Assembly: GCA_964469735.1 (NCBI GenBank)
Contig: CAYXYS010000022.1
Coordinates: 1 to 10,941, forward strand
Reading direction: 5' to 3'
DNA: 10,941 bases
DNA from: JACOYH01 sp964469735
Lineage (GTDB): Bacteria; Patescibacteriota; Minisyncoccia; Minisyncoccales; MHMH01
Shown here: positions 1 through 5,143 of the stretch, piece by piece
Layout: each line of letters begins with the position of its first letter
Numbering within the stretch: position 1 is the first letter of the stretch
Position numbers and translations under genes: made by a program
The notes under the pieces: generated by a model
The model's database searches: none
What the model was told of the DNA's origin: nothing
Seen by the model: only the letters and a program-made list of their open reading frames with translations

Positions 1-92
1 GGCGGACCGTACATGGGATTAAACGCCTTCTTCTCTTCTTTCATGATTTCACCCTGGCAAACCCTGCACTTCACCCCGGTCTGCTCTGTCAT
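1..92 (-). CDS. Small zinc-ribbon-like protein, N-terminal part only
   Basis: The gene starts at an ATG (90-92) and runs off the left edge of the window, so only about 30 residues are visible. They begin MTEQTGVKCRVCQGEIMKEE and include one CxxC pair (C9 and C12), which suggests the first half of a metal-binding knuckle; the matching pair would lie outside the window. A strong Shine-Dalgarno sequence (GGAGGTG) sits 5 nt before the ATG and fixes the start. Upstream are AT-rich boxes (TATAAA, TATAAAAT) near 109-128 and a copy of the dispersed hairpin/tail element (142-183). The product cannot be named from this fragment. Confidence 0.6.
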   Translation of the reverse strand, partial: MTEQTGVKCRVCQGEIMKEEKKAFNPMYGP

Positions 93-141
93 TTTTCACC
101 TCCAAAGAGCTATTTTATAGTACTTTATAGATTTAAAGTAA

Positions 142-183
142 CTTTGTCCAGCCCCAAAATGTTCGAGGTTTAACCTCGAACAT
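142..183 (-). repeat. Dispersed hairpin/tail element, copy A
   Basis: Read on the minus strand this is a perfect 10-bp hairpin (159-183; ATGTTCGAGG, 5-nt loop, CCTCGAACAT) followed by TTTTGGGGCTGGACAAAG. It directly abuts the NUDIX stop codon on one side and leads into the zinc-ribbon gene on the other. The hairpin plus TTTT could weakly terminate the NUDIX transcript. The tail matches the copies at 648-690, 3103-3121, 4505-4546 and 8500-8542. Confidence 0.75.
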
Positions 184-184
184 A

Positions 185-619
185 TTAACTCTGGTTATTA
201 TTTAAGGCCTCAGAAGCCAACTTAACGCTCTCTTTAACCCACTCGGCAAATTCCTCCCCTTCAAGTATCTCTTCTTTGCTAAGCCAGCGAGCCTCAACGT
301 GCTCAGGGCTTAATACAACATCCGGACGACTGTCTAAAATGCAAAGGAAATCAATCCCGCTGATTTTAACGCCATTTTTATTTAATCCCTCCCACCTTTT
401 TATCGGAATCGCCCGACAAGAAGAAAGATCTATGCCGGTTTCTTCTTTAATCTCCCTTACCATGGCTCCTTGTTCCGTTTCTCCCGGCTCTATCCCTCCG
501 CCTGGAATATCCCAGTCAGAAGGACAAATATCTTCCTCGGCACTCCTTAATAATAAAAGATACTTGCCGTTGGACAAGATCAGGGCCTTAGCTGCTTTTT
601 TGGGATCTTCTTTTGGCAT
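185..619 (-). CDS. NUDIX hydrolase
   Basis: NUDIX enzymes hydrolyse a nucleoside diphosphate linked to another moiety (oxidised dNTPs, ADP-ribose and similar), using metal ions held by the Nudix box. The box GX5EX7REUXEEXGU is complete: it starts in IPGGGIEPGE and ends in REIKEETGI (about residues 41-63 of 144), preceded by the usual WDIPGG. The substrate cannot be inferred. I prefer the ATG at 617-619 (MPKEDPKKAAKALI), because the chain then enters the first Nudix strand within about ten residues. A longer TTG start at 662-664 would add 15 residues encoded by the dispersed repeat, so I treat that as repeat sequence rather than protein. Neither start has a good Shine-Dalgarno sequence, which leaves the start uncertain. 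The hairpin of repeat copy A abuts the stop codon. Confidence 0.9.
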   Translation of the reverse strand: MPKEDPKKAAKALILSNGKYLLLLRSAEEDICPSDWDIPGGGIEPGETEQGAMVREIKEETGIDLSSCRAIPIKRWEGLNKNGVKISGIDFLCILDSRPDVVLSPEHVEARWLSKEEILEGEEFAEWVKESVKLASEALNNNQS

Positions 620-626
620 AATTATG

Positions 627-690
627 TAATTCTGCCACTTTTGGGCCCTTTTGTCCAACCCCAAAATTGAGCGAGGCTAAGCCTCACTCA
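627..690 (-). repeat. Dispersed hairpin/tail element, copy B
   Basis: On the minus strand a 9-bp hairpin (TGAGTGAGG, loop CTTAG, CCTCGCTCA; one pair is an A/C mismatch) is followed by ATTTTGGGGTTGGACAAAAG. Similarity to copy C then continues to about 627: the 40 nt from TTTTGGGG to GAATTA agree at 36 positions. The element lies upstream of the NUDIX gene and supplies the misleading TTG start codon at 662-664. Confidence 0.75.
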
Positions 691-710
691 CCTCTTACTC
701 ACCTCTCCCC

Positions 711-745
711 AACCTCCAAAATGTTGGAGGTCCCACCTCGAACAT
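711..745 (-). repeat. Degenerate extra copy of the hairpin/tail element (B')
   Basis: The hairpin at 721-745 has the same stem as copy A (ATGTTCGAGG, loop TGGGA, CCTCCAACAT; 9 of 10 pairs) and is followed on the minus strand by TTTTGGAGGTTGG, a decayed tail. It sits immediately upstream of copy B, making a tandem of two elements with different stems. Confidence 0.55.
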
Positions 746-751
746 CGGACG

Positions 752-783
752 CAAAAGAAAAGGGGCGGCTATGTTGCCGCTCC
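752..783 (-). terminator. Intrinsic terminator of the DUF5678-like gene
   Basis: The minus-strand hairpin GCGGC-AACATA-GCCGC, extended by two more G-C pairs around a mismatch, is followed by TTTTCTTTT. The stem includes the TAG stop codon of the gene at 769-1113. Confidence 0.7.
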
Positions 784-1113
784 CTGCAGGGTCAAAATTA
801 ATGGTTTTGGATCTGTATCCATGAACCGAATGACCATTTTATTGGTTGGTGCTCCTTTTTGCTTAAGGCGCCTTAAAAGTGCCAAGAAATCCTTGTCCGT
901 ATCTATCACCTCTACATCGTAGACCGCTACCCATTCATTTGGGTATTTTTTCAGTAATTCTTCGTGGTGGTATTTGATAAATTCGCAATCTCTCTTGAAA
1001 CGTGCGAAATCGTACAGAATTTTTTCTTTGCCGCCCATCTTTTCTATAAGCTCATCTATTTCTTTTTGGCTGAGCCTTTCTACCCTCTCCGGTTCCCTAT
1101 CGCTAAAAACCAT
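769..1113 (-). CDS. Small protein with a DUF5678-like domain
   Basis: A 114-residue soluble protein. The first half (about residues 1-55) is highly charged and probably helical. The second half has the pattern EWVAVYDVEVIDTDKDFLAL followed by LLRRLKQKG and a closing strand MVIRFMD, which resembles DUF5678, a short alpha/beta domain of unknown function seen in many bacteria and archaea; this is recognition from memory and should be treated as tentative. The start at ATG 1111-1113 is fixed by AGGGAGGATAAAATG, with GGAGG at good spacing. An upstream in-frame ATG at 1156-1158 overlaps the -35 box of the likely promoter and is rejected. The gene is probably monocistronic, with its own promoter (1131-1158) and terminator (752-783). 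Confidence 0.75.
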   Translation of the reverse strand: MVFSDREPERVERLSQKEIDELIEKMGGKEKILYDFARFKRDCEFIKYHHEELLKKYPNEWVAVYDVEVIDTDKDFLALLRRLKQKGAPTNKMVIRFMDTDPKPLILTLQGAAT

Positions 1114-1130
1114 TTTATCCTCCCTATTTA

Positions 1131-1158
1131 ATAGTATTTGACAAACTACTATTTTCAA
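1131..1158 (-). promoter_or_regulatory. Sigma70-type promoter for the DUF5678-like gene
   Basis: Minus-strand TTGAAA (1153-1158), a 16-nt spacer and TACTAT (1131-1136). The predicted transcript begins about 12 nt upstream of the ATG and retains the GGGAGG ribosome-binding site. Confidence 0.5.
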
Positions 1159-1191
1159 TTTAGCAAATCATATAAAAAGATCAAGGCTTCG

Positions 1192-1203
1192 GCCGTCTAT
1201 GTT
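1192..1203. repeat. 12-nt intergenic repeat, copy 1
   Basis: GCCGTCTATGTT occurs here and again at 2052-2063, both in intergenic DNA flanking the plsC-like gene and both preceded by TTCGGCC or a close variant. A related CGGCTATGTTGCCG forms the terminator at 764-780. The function is unknown; it may be a minor dispersed repeat. Confidence 0.45.
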
Positions 1204-1210
1204 GCAAGAC

Positions 1211-1238
1211 AAAACCCGAGAATAACTCTCGGGTTTTA
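1211..1238. terminator. Intrinsic terminator at the end of the plsC-like gene
   Basis: A 10-bp perfect stem AAAACCCGAG/CTCGGGTTTT with a 7-nt loop. T-runs are present in both directions; in context it serves the minus-strand acyltransferase gene, whose TAA stop (1236-1238) lies at the edge of the stem. Confidence 0.75.
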
Positions 1239-1946
1239 TTGGATAGTCTGGTTTTGTAAGGCGGCTATTCTTTTTCTAATTTCCTTGGTAATCTCTTTTT
1301 TTGTCTTTCCGACAGAAGAAAAGCTTTCGCCAAAAGCCAAATCAATCCTTCCCTGTTGCTCCCACGAATGGCAGCCACGGATATAAGCTGGAACTATGGG
1401 AAGATTGTATTTCAGGGATAGATGAGCAGCTCCCGTCTCAAGTTTATGCTCAAGGCTGAAATCTTCATACCAATAACCCTCGGGAAAGACGAATATTGGC
1501 TCCCCTTTTCTGACAGTAGATTCAATAACCCTCAGGAAATAACGGTTCGAGCTTCCAGGATTTTTCCTGATCGGTATCATACCGAATCCTTTGATCATGC
1601 CGTCGCCAAAAGGCTGACATACCTTCTGCCAGAGGCGGAAGCGTGCGCTCTCCGACCACCAACCGTTATCTGATTTAGCAACGATGCGCAACTGTCTTCC
1701 CGTTTGCTCGAGAACGACTTTTGTTACGACAAGCGCATCAGGACTTAAGCCCGTCTCCAGGGATACCTTTTCCCTAGGCTTCAAGTGGTTGGCGACCAGA
1801 AGATAAGACTGACCATCTAAGGACTGCAGAAATTGAATGCCAGAATACTGGATGTGAAATTTATCAACTTTCTTTTGAAAGGATTTTATCCATCGTGAAA
1901 CCAGACATTTCCCGACAACTTCTCCAACCTTTCCTCTAATTCCCAT
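1236..1946 (-). CDS. PlsC-like lysophospholipid acyltransferase
   Basis: Members of this family transfer a fatty acyl chain to the sn-2 position of lysophosphatidic acid, giving phosphatidic acid at the inner membrane face. Three of the four family blocks are clear in the 236 residues: GFGMIPIRK (about 120-128), VFPEGYW (153-159, the FPEG motif) and IVPAYIRG (184-191). Block I, normally NHX4D, reads NHLKPRE (53-59), with glutamate in place of the catalytic aspartate. That makes it a divergent member whose substrate is not certain. There is no clear membrane span, so it is probably a peripheral protein. The start is fixed by AAGGAGATG seven nt before the ATG. A near-consensus promoter (1984-2012) precedes it. 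PlsY lies 1.4 kb away on the same strand, which fits a role in phosphatidic acid synthesis. Confidence 0.8.
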   Translation of the reverse strand: MGIRGKVGEVVGKCLVSRWIKSFQKKVDKFHIQYSGIQFLQSLDGQSYLLVANHLKPREKVSLETGLSPDALVVTKVVLEQTGRQLRIVAKSDNGWWSESARFRLWQKVCQPFGDGMIKGFGMIPIRKNPGSSNRYFLRVIESTVRKGEPIFVFPEGYWYEDFSLEHKLETGAAHLSLKYNLPIVPAYIRGCHSWEQQGRIDLAFGESFSSVGKTKKEITKEIRKRIAALQNQTIQ

Positions 1947-1983
1947 ATTTACATCTCCTTAAATAAAGAACTCTTGTGGTTTA

Positions 1984-2012
1984 ATAATAACACACTCTTG
2001 TTGAAAAGTCAA
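1984..2012 (-). promoter_or_regulatory. Strong sigma70-type promoter of the plsC-like gene
   Basis: Minus-strand TTGACT (2007-2012), exactly 17 nt, then TATTAT (1984-1989). The predicted leader of about 30 nt contains the AAGGAG ribosome-binding site. Confidence 0.75.
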
Positions 2013-2051
2013 TCCATACCGTCTTGTGAGATATTAAGAGTTTTTCGGCCA

Positions 2052-2063
2052 GCCGTCTATGTT
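2052..2063. repeat. 12-nt intergenic repeat, copy 2
   Basis: GCCGTCTATGTT, identical to 1192-1203. Here it continues into ATCGGACG, an 8-mer also found at 744-751 after repeat copy B'. It lies between the two divergent promoters at 1984-2012 and 2094-2102. Confidence 0.45.
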
Positions 2064-2093
2064 ATCGGACGTCTTATTCAAAAGAGAAGACCC

Positions 2094-2102
2094 TGCTATA
2101 AT
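2094..2102 (+). promoter_or_regulatory. Extended -10 promoter giving a leaderless mRNA
   Basis: TGCTATAAT is a full consensus extended -10 box. It ends 6 nt before the ATG at 2109, so transcription should begin at or next to the start codon. The -35 position (TTATTC) is poor, as expected when a TGn extension is present. No Shine-Dalgarno sequence exists at workable spacing. Confidence 0.65.
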
Positions 2103-2108
2103 ACATAA

Positions 2109-2648
2109 ATGATTAATGTTGTAGGAATAGGATTCGTTATATTTCTCAAGTTCGCGGTCCCTGTCGCCGTTGTTTTCTTTCCTTTTGCCGCCGGCTGGGC
2201 AAACTTCGTGCTCGATACCGTTGACGGAGACATATTAATACCCCTGGGCCTGGAAGACTCAACCTACCAGCCCATAGACAAAATAGCTGACTGGATTACC
2301 TACGTTGGCATGGTGCTGGCCGCCTGGAGATTCAGATGGGGCATACGAAAATGGATTTACGGCTTGTTCGTCTTTCGCAGCGTGGGCCAGCTGGCCTTTT
2401 TCCTGCTTGGCGACGAGCGATTATTATTTTACTTCCCGAATTTCTTGGAACCGCTATTTTTGATCTATGCCACCATTTTCTTCTTTAAAAAAGCTAGCGA
2501 GCCGCGCGCTTACGATTTTTACTTAAAACATAAATGGACTATCTGGATTTTTGTTGTACTCTATAAAATGCAGGACGAATACTTCACTCACATTGCCAAT
2601 ATAGACAGGTCAGATTATATGGGAAAGCTAATAGATAAAATATTCTAA
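2109..2648 (+). CDS. Small integral membrane protein with a degenerate CDP-alcohol phosphotransferase signature
   Basis: A 179-residue, strongly hydrophobic protein with about five likely membrane segments (roughly 4-33, 62-76, 83-101, 105-127 and 142-154). Residues 36-61 carry D-x2-DG-x16-D-x3-D (D36, D39, G40, D57, D61). This is exactly the spacing of the four metal-binding aspartates of CDP-alcohol phosphatidyltransferases, DG-x2-AR-x8-G-x3-D-x3-D. The AR and second G are replaced by L-I and Y, and the N-terminal part before the motif is shorter than usual. Two lipid acyltransferase genes lie nearby. It may be a diverged phospholipid-synthesis enzyme or an inactive relative; the match could also be chance in a polytopic protein of unknown family. 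It is one of only two plus-strand genes, divergent from the plsC-like gene and probably translated from a leaderless message. Confidence 0.7.
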   Translation: MINVVGIGFVIFLKFAVPVAVVFFPFAAGWANFVLDTVDGDILIPLGLEDSTYQPIDKIADWITYVGMVLAAWRFRWGIRKWIYGLFVFRSVGQLAFFLLGDERLLFYFPNFLEPLFLIYATIFFFKKASEPRAYDFYLKHKWTIWIFVVLYKMQDEYFTHIANIDRSDYMGKLIDKIF

Positions 2649-2705
2649 ATAAAAAGCCCCGACGGGATCTCCAAAATGGGGGCTACTTCTCTCCCTGCGG
2701 GTTTT
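2647..2705. terminator. Convergent terminator region
   Basis: Two terminators overlap between convergent genes. On the minus strand AGCCCC...GGGGCT (2655-2684) is followed by TTTTTATTT, serving the metallopeptidase gene. On the plus strand CCCGACGGGA pairs with TCCCTGCGGG (8 of 10 positions) and is followed by TTTT, serving the membrane-protein gene. Confidence 0.6.
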
Positions 2706-2710
2706 CCGGT

Positions 2711-3076
2711 TTAAGATAGCGCATTTTTTCCAAGCGCTTTTCTTTTTTTCTCAAGCCTCCTTACCCCTTTTTCGCTGAAACCGAAGTGATGGGCTATTTC
2801 GTGCCAAATTACGTTTTTGACTGCCTCTTTCAATTCTTCGCGGGAACGGGCCGTCCTTTCCAAAGGCAGCTGGAAAACGGTGATTTTATCTGGCAGCAGC
2901 ATGCCAAATCCCCTGCCATAAGCGGTCTGGGGAACTCCCTGATAGAGGCCCAAATACGGCCCCCTTGCCGAACCCATCTCCACGGTAACTTCAACGTTGT
3001 CTATTTTCTTCCGAATGGCTTCAGGTAAGTCGTCGAGGGCTTCAGCCACTAATTTTTCAAAATCTTCCTCTTTCAC
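2711..3076 (-). CDS. Zincin-like metallopeptidase (DUF1025/PF06262-type)
   Basis: A 121-residue cytosolic protein of the compact zincin family, annotated in genomes as metallopeptidase family protein. The zinc-binding HExxH motif is intact as WHEIAHHFGFSE (H92, E93, H96), with the following glycine (G99). Upstream come the usual family strings YLGLYQGVPQ (41-50) and LLPDKITVFQLPLE (60-73). Its length matches the family norm of about 115-130. The physiological substrate of this family is not established. The start codon is GTG (3074-3076), with AAGGTGG upstream at a rather long 13-nt spacing. The tail of repeat copy C ends only 5 nt upstream of the GTG if its extended similarity is counted. 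No other in-frame start is available upstream. Confidence 0.85.
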   Translation of the reverse strand: MKEEDFEKLVAEALDDLPEAIRKKIDNVEVTVEMGSARGPYLGLYQGVPQTAYGRGFGMLLPDKITVFQLPLERTARSREELKEAVKNVIWHEIAHHFGFSEKGVRRLEKKRKALGKNALS

Positions 3077-3080
3077 TTGA

Positions 3081-3121
3081 TTAATTCTTCCACCTTTGGA
3101 CTCTTTTGTCCAACCCCAAAA
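3081..3121 (-). repeat. Dispersed element, copy C (tail without its own hairpin)
   Basis: Minus-strand TTTTGGGGTTGGACAAAAG continues to about 3081 with 36 of 40 positions matching copy B. Instead of the usual GAGG/CCTC hairpin, the element is preceded by the intrinsic terminator at 3122-3172. The tail therefore occurs directly after a terminator and directly before the metallopeptidase gene. Confidence 0.7.
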
Positions 3122-3172
3122 GAAAAAACCCTGGAATCAACTCCGTAGAGTATCATCGAGGGTTTTTATTTT
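3122..3172. terminator. Intrinsic terminator after the candidate ncRNA
   Basis: An outer stem AAAACCCT/AGGGTTTT encloses an inner ACTC-TACG-GAGT hairpin. On the minus strand it is followed by TTTTTTCTTTT. A T-rich run is also present on the plus strand, so it could act both ways. Confidence 0.7.
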
Positions 3173-3336
3173 TTGGTGGCCCCTTAGTTTTTCTCCTCGG
3201 CAGCGGGGCCATACCGCTTCGGATATCCCTGTTATCTCTTCCCTGCAACCGGGAACCGTCGTCAGAGAAGGCCCCTGTCGAAACCCTGTGCCGGCCGAGG
3301 AACGCCTTTGGCACAAAGTGCAGCTACTATCACTGC
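3123..3336 (-). ncRNA. Candidate structured non-coding RNA of unknown family, about 210 nt
   Basis: A near-consensus promoter (3343-3371) predicts a start near 3336, and a clear intrinsic terminator ends near 3123. No plausible reading frame with a ribosome-binding site lies between them. The sequence is much more GC-rich than the other intergenic regions and has many complementary segments on the minus strand: TCCTCGGC with GCCGAGGA, GGGGCC with GGCCCC, TTCCC with GGGAA, and TGTGCC with GGCACA. I could not match it to RNase P RNA, SRP RNA or tmRNA by their core motifs. A 6S-like RNA is possible because of its length and long-range pairing, but I see no decisive hallmark. It could alternatively be a long 5' leader of the metallopeptidase gene ending in a regulated terminator. 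Confidence 0.5.
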
Positions 3337-3342
3337 AAGGTT

Positions 3343-3371
3343 ATAATAGCACAAAGAGAAAAGTTTGTCAA
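3343..3371 (-). promoter_or_regulatory. Strong sigma70-type promoter of the candidate ncRNA
   Basis: Minus-strand TTGACA (3366-3371), exactly 17 nt, then TATTAT (3343-3348). It is the best promoter in the window and starts 16 nt after the plsY stop codon. Confidence 0.8.
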
Positions 3372-3386
3372 CATGCTATCGGCGAT

Positions 3387-4046
3387 TCATTCCCTGAAAA
3401 CCATATAGCGTTCCAGCCTTTCTTTATGCTGGAACAGAGAAAGAACGATGGCCGGAAGCAAAGCCAGCATGAAAACCTGAGAAAAGTAAAAAATCGGAAT
3501 TAGGCAGATTATCATGCCCACGATTCTTCCCGGCAACTGGTGGCCCAAAGTATGAATTAGCTCTTTTAGCGACAGCTTTCTTTTCTCTATAAGCTCCACT
3601 GCTAGTATGCAGAATATCAACGTCCCGAGGCAAATGAGCGCCATAACGGCGTTCATCGCCGCTGCCGCCCCGAAAAGACTGGCCAATCCCTTTCCGCCGA
3701 AAAATCTCCCCTTTGCCGCTTTCATGTAAACAGAATAGCAGTGCCCCAATACGACAAAGAAAGAGGCTGCCATTAAGCCGAAAAGCGGCTCGTATCCGAA
3801 TACCAGCAGCCACTTGGCAACATATACCGCCAAAACAGCCTTGCCGGCGTCTCCGGCAGCCACAAGCAACCCAAAGGCCGCAGCCTTCAATCCTCCCTTG
3901 CTCTCTTTGAGGGCCCTGAAGGTATTCATGGCTCCGATATTGCTCGTTCCGGCCGCCAAAACTTTACTGTTGATAAAATAGGCGGTGGGAAACGAACCCA
4001 GTAAATACGCAAATACGGAAACTACGGCGATTCCTATAATTTCCAT
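3387..4046 (-). CDS. plsY: PlsY-family glycerol-3-phosphate acyltransferase
   Basis: PlsY is an integral membrane enzyme that acylates glycerol-3-phosphate at sn-1 using acyl-phosphate made by PlsX, the first committed step of phospholipid synthesis. The 219 residues contain the family blocks in order: GSFPTAY (17-23), GTSNIGAMNTFR (33-44, for the usual GSGNxGxTNxxR), GDAGK (65-69), and GHCYSVY followed by GRFFGGKG (101-120). About six hydrophobic segments agree with the family. The loop between GHxxxVY and GGKG is longer by a few residues than in well-studied members, and the second block is diverged, so it is an atypical but credible PlsY. The start is fixed by AAAGGAGG six nt before the ATG. 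No PlsX gene is visible. The candidate ncRNA starts just downstream, and no terminator separates them. Confidence 0.85.
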   Translation of the reverse strand: MEIIGIAVVSVFAYLLGSFPTAYFINSKVLAAGTSNIGAMNTFRALKESKGGLKAAAFGLLVAAGDAGKAVLAVYVAKWLLVFGYEPLFGLMAASFFVVLGHCYSVYMKAAKGRFFGGKGLASLFGAAAAMNAVMALICLGTLIFCILAVELIEKRKLSLKELIHTLGHQLPGRIVGMIICLIPIFYFSQVFMLALLPAIVLSLFQHKERLERYMVFRE

Positions 4047-4127
4047 GGCTTGCCTCCTTTTTAAATAACTAAGAATACATTACGAAGTTTTTAAGAAAAG
4101 TTCAAGGCCGGCTTTAAGGCTCTATTG

Positions 4128-4163
4128 TCAAAATAAAAGCCCCGGCAGATTCATGTCGGGGCT
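4128..4163 (-). terminator. Intrinsic terminator of the 72-residue gene
   Basis: Minus-strand AGCCCCGACA/TGCCGGGGCT, a 10-bp stem with a 6-nt loop, followed by TTTTATTTT, three bases after the stop codon. Its arm AGCCCCGAC resembles the one at 2651-2664. Confidence 0.8.
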
Positions 4164-4165
4164 AT

Positions 4166-4384
4166 TTAAGGCTCTGGCTTCAGATAGCGCACATTCTCAA
4201 GGCGCGAAAGGTCTAAAAGCCAGACCATTAAGGTTGAAAGCGACTTGTTTTCTCCTTCCATTAATATTTCTGAAGATGAGGAGAGAGAAACAGAAACTCC
4301 GCATTCCCCTGCTTTTTTCTTTAGTTCTTCCCAAAAGTCGTCTTGCAGTTCGCCGGTCAGCAGAAGTCTATACTTCTCTTCCAT
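4166..4384 (-). CDS. Hypothetical 72-residue protein
   Basis: I do not recognise a family. The residue pattern suggests beta-alpha-beta-beta-alpha-beta: YRLLLTGEL, then FWEELKKKAGECG, VSVSLSSSS, EILMEGE, LSTLMVWLLDLSR and VRYLK. This order and the motif EGENKSLSTL resemble an acylphosphatase-like ferredoxin fold. The catalytic arginine loop and asparagine of acylphosphatases are absent, so no enzymatic role is proposed. The start is fixed by GGGAGGTGAATAATG, and a strong terminator follows the stop. Repeat copy D lies about 120 nt upstream, in a long AT-rich leader region (4385-4504) where I see no better gene. Confidence 0.7.
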   Translation of the reverse strand: MEEKYRLLLTGELQDDFWEELKKKAGECGVSVSLSSSSEILMEGENKSLSTLMVWLLDLSRLENVRYLKPEP

Positions 4385-4504
4385 TATTCACCTCCCAAAG
4401 AACTGTTTGATTTCTCCTATTTTTTCTTTTCTTTTCCAGATTCCTAAATTTTTTCTCGTCGAATTCAATACTCCTTCACTTTCAAATCTTCGCATTTTTT
4501 CAAA

Positions 4505-4546
4505 GTTTTGTCCACCTTAAAATTGAGTAAAGTCTAACCTTACTAA
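4505..4546 (-). repeat. Dispersed hairpin/tail element, copy D
   Basis: The most diverged copy. The minus-strand hairpin TTAGTAAGG, loop TTAGA, CTTTACTCA pairs at 8 of 9 positions (one wobble in the RNA) and is followed by ATTTTAAGGTGGACAAAAC. The stem sequence differs from every other copy but pairing is kept. It lies upstream of the 72-residue gene. Confidence 0.6.
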
Positions 4547-4562
4547 CATTGAGATCCCAAGC

Positions 4563-4598
4563 AAAATAAAAGGCCCTGAATTGATCAAGGACCTTTTT
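4563..4598 (-). terminator. Intrinsic terminator of the two-gene operon 4585-5113
   Basis: On the minus strand AAAAGGTCCTTGA pairs with TTCAGGGCCTTTT around TCAA, followed by TTTTATTTT. The stem contains the last codons and the TGA stop of the gene at 4585-4827. Confidence 0.75.
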
Positions 4599-4827
4599 TG
4601 AATGTCGGCGGCGGAGCGTTGAACCTCTCCCTTATTTTAGCGAGTTCTTTTTTCGCTTCTTTTAGGGAAAGAGCGGCAAAACTGCCTCCGGTAACAGCGT
4701 CGTCATTGAATAAATGAAATTCTAACTGGTTTCCGGACATCTGGGGGCCGGCATACCTGACGCCATTCTCGAGCCTCCGGGCGATACTATTGCCCTCTCT
4801 CTTAATTCCCTTTTCATTCTTTTTCAT
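4585..4827 (-). CDS. Hypothetical 80-residue protein
   Basis: No family is recognised. The N-terminus is basic and polar (KKNEKGIKREGN), the middle contains NGVRYAGPQMSGNQLEFHLF, which reads like two strands, and residues 50-70 form a charged helix (LSLKEAKKELAKIRERF). No cysteines, signal peptide or membrane span is present. The ATG is preceded by AAGGAAG at about 7-nt spacing, and the gene overlaps the end of the upstream cysteine-rich gene by 14 nt, so the two are probably co-translated from one message. The intrinsic terminator overlaps its final codons. Confidence 0.65.
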   Translation of the reverse strand: MKKNEKGIKREGNSIARRLENGVRYAGPQMSGNQLEFHLFNDDAVTGGSFAALSLKEAKKELAKIRERFNAPPPTFKKGP

Positions 4828-5113
4828 TGTTATACTTCCTTTCGCTATATAGAATCAGAGCCTGGCTCATTTTAAACTGCCCGGAAGGCATCTCAAGGAT
4901 GATATCCCGAATGGTTTCCCTGTCTTTAATAGGAAAACCTTCTAGGCAGTCCAAGTCCAGGCAAATCAGCCTTTCGGTCAATCCTTCGAACTTTTTGCCG
5001 TCGTGGCCCAAGCATCCCATTTTGCCTTTAATATTTCCCAGCAACGGACAACTTGGAGGACAGCATTCCACGCACCAATGGCTTTTATCCGGCCTGCATA
5101 AAGCTGTTTTCAT
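4814..5113 (-). CDS. Cysteine-rich 99-residue protein, possibly metal-binding
   Basis: No named family is recognised. The N-terminal half is rich in cysteine: CRPDKSHWCVECCPPSCP followed by KMGCLGHDG and, later, LICLDLDCLEG. That gives eight cysteines plus two histidines within about 60 residues, suggesting a bound zinc or iron-sulfur cluster. The arrangement recalls YkgJ-type CxxC-rich proteins, but I cannot confirm that. The C-terminal third (DRETIRDIILEMPSGQFKMS) looks helical. The start at ATG 5111-5113 is chosen because AGAGAGGTAG precedes it and the promoter at 5144-5171 lies just upstream. A longer frame starting at 5152 would begin inside the -10 box and is rejected. Confidence 0.7.
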   Translation of the reverse strand: MKTALCRPDKSHWCVECCPPSCPLLGNIKGKMGCLGHDGKKFEGLTERLICLDLDCLEGFPIKDRETIRDIILEMPSGQFKMSQALILYSERKYNNEKE

Positions 5114-5143
5114 TTCTACCTCTCTTAAATTTTTAATAATGAC

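Noticed and set aside
620..664. Longer NUDIX N-terminus starting at a TTG (MGLDKRAQKWQNYII...)
   Set aside because: These codons coincide with the dispersed repeat, which occurs in other copies with stop codons soon after the same string, so it is repeat DNA rather than enzyme sequence.
3084..3114. Leader peptide MDKRVQRWKN in repeat copy C, similar to MDKRAQKWQN in copy B
   Set aside because: The shared peptide is explained by nucleotide identity. Differences between copies are not biased to silent positions, copies A, D and E lose the peptide, and no ribosome-binding site is present.
3250..3285. tmRNA-like TTTCGACAGGG and hammerhead-like CTGACGA in the candidate ncRNA
   Set aside because: The tmRNA T-arm, CCA-end pairing and tag frame are absent, and no GAAA with matching stems completes a hammerhead core; both short matches are likely chance.
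3096..3503. Long plus-strand frames across the plsY 3' end and ncRNA region
   Set aside because: They run antisense through plsY, the promoter and the terminator, lack ribosome-binding sites and have no recognisable domain.
4390..4500. A 36-residue frame (starting MRRFESEG) ending in the ribosome-binding site of the 72-residue gene
   Set aside because: No ribosome-binding site of its own, low-complexity Lys/Arg composition, and the AT-rich leader readily gives such frames by chance.
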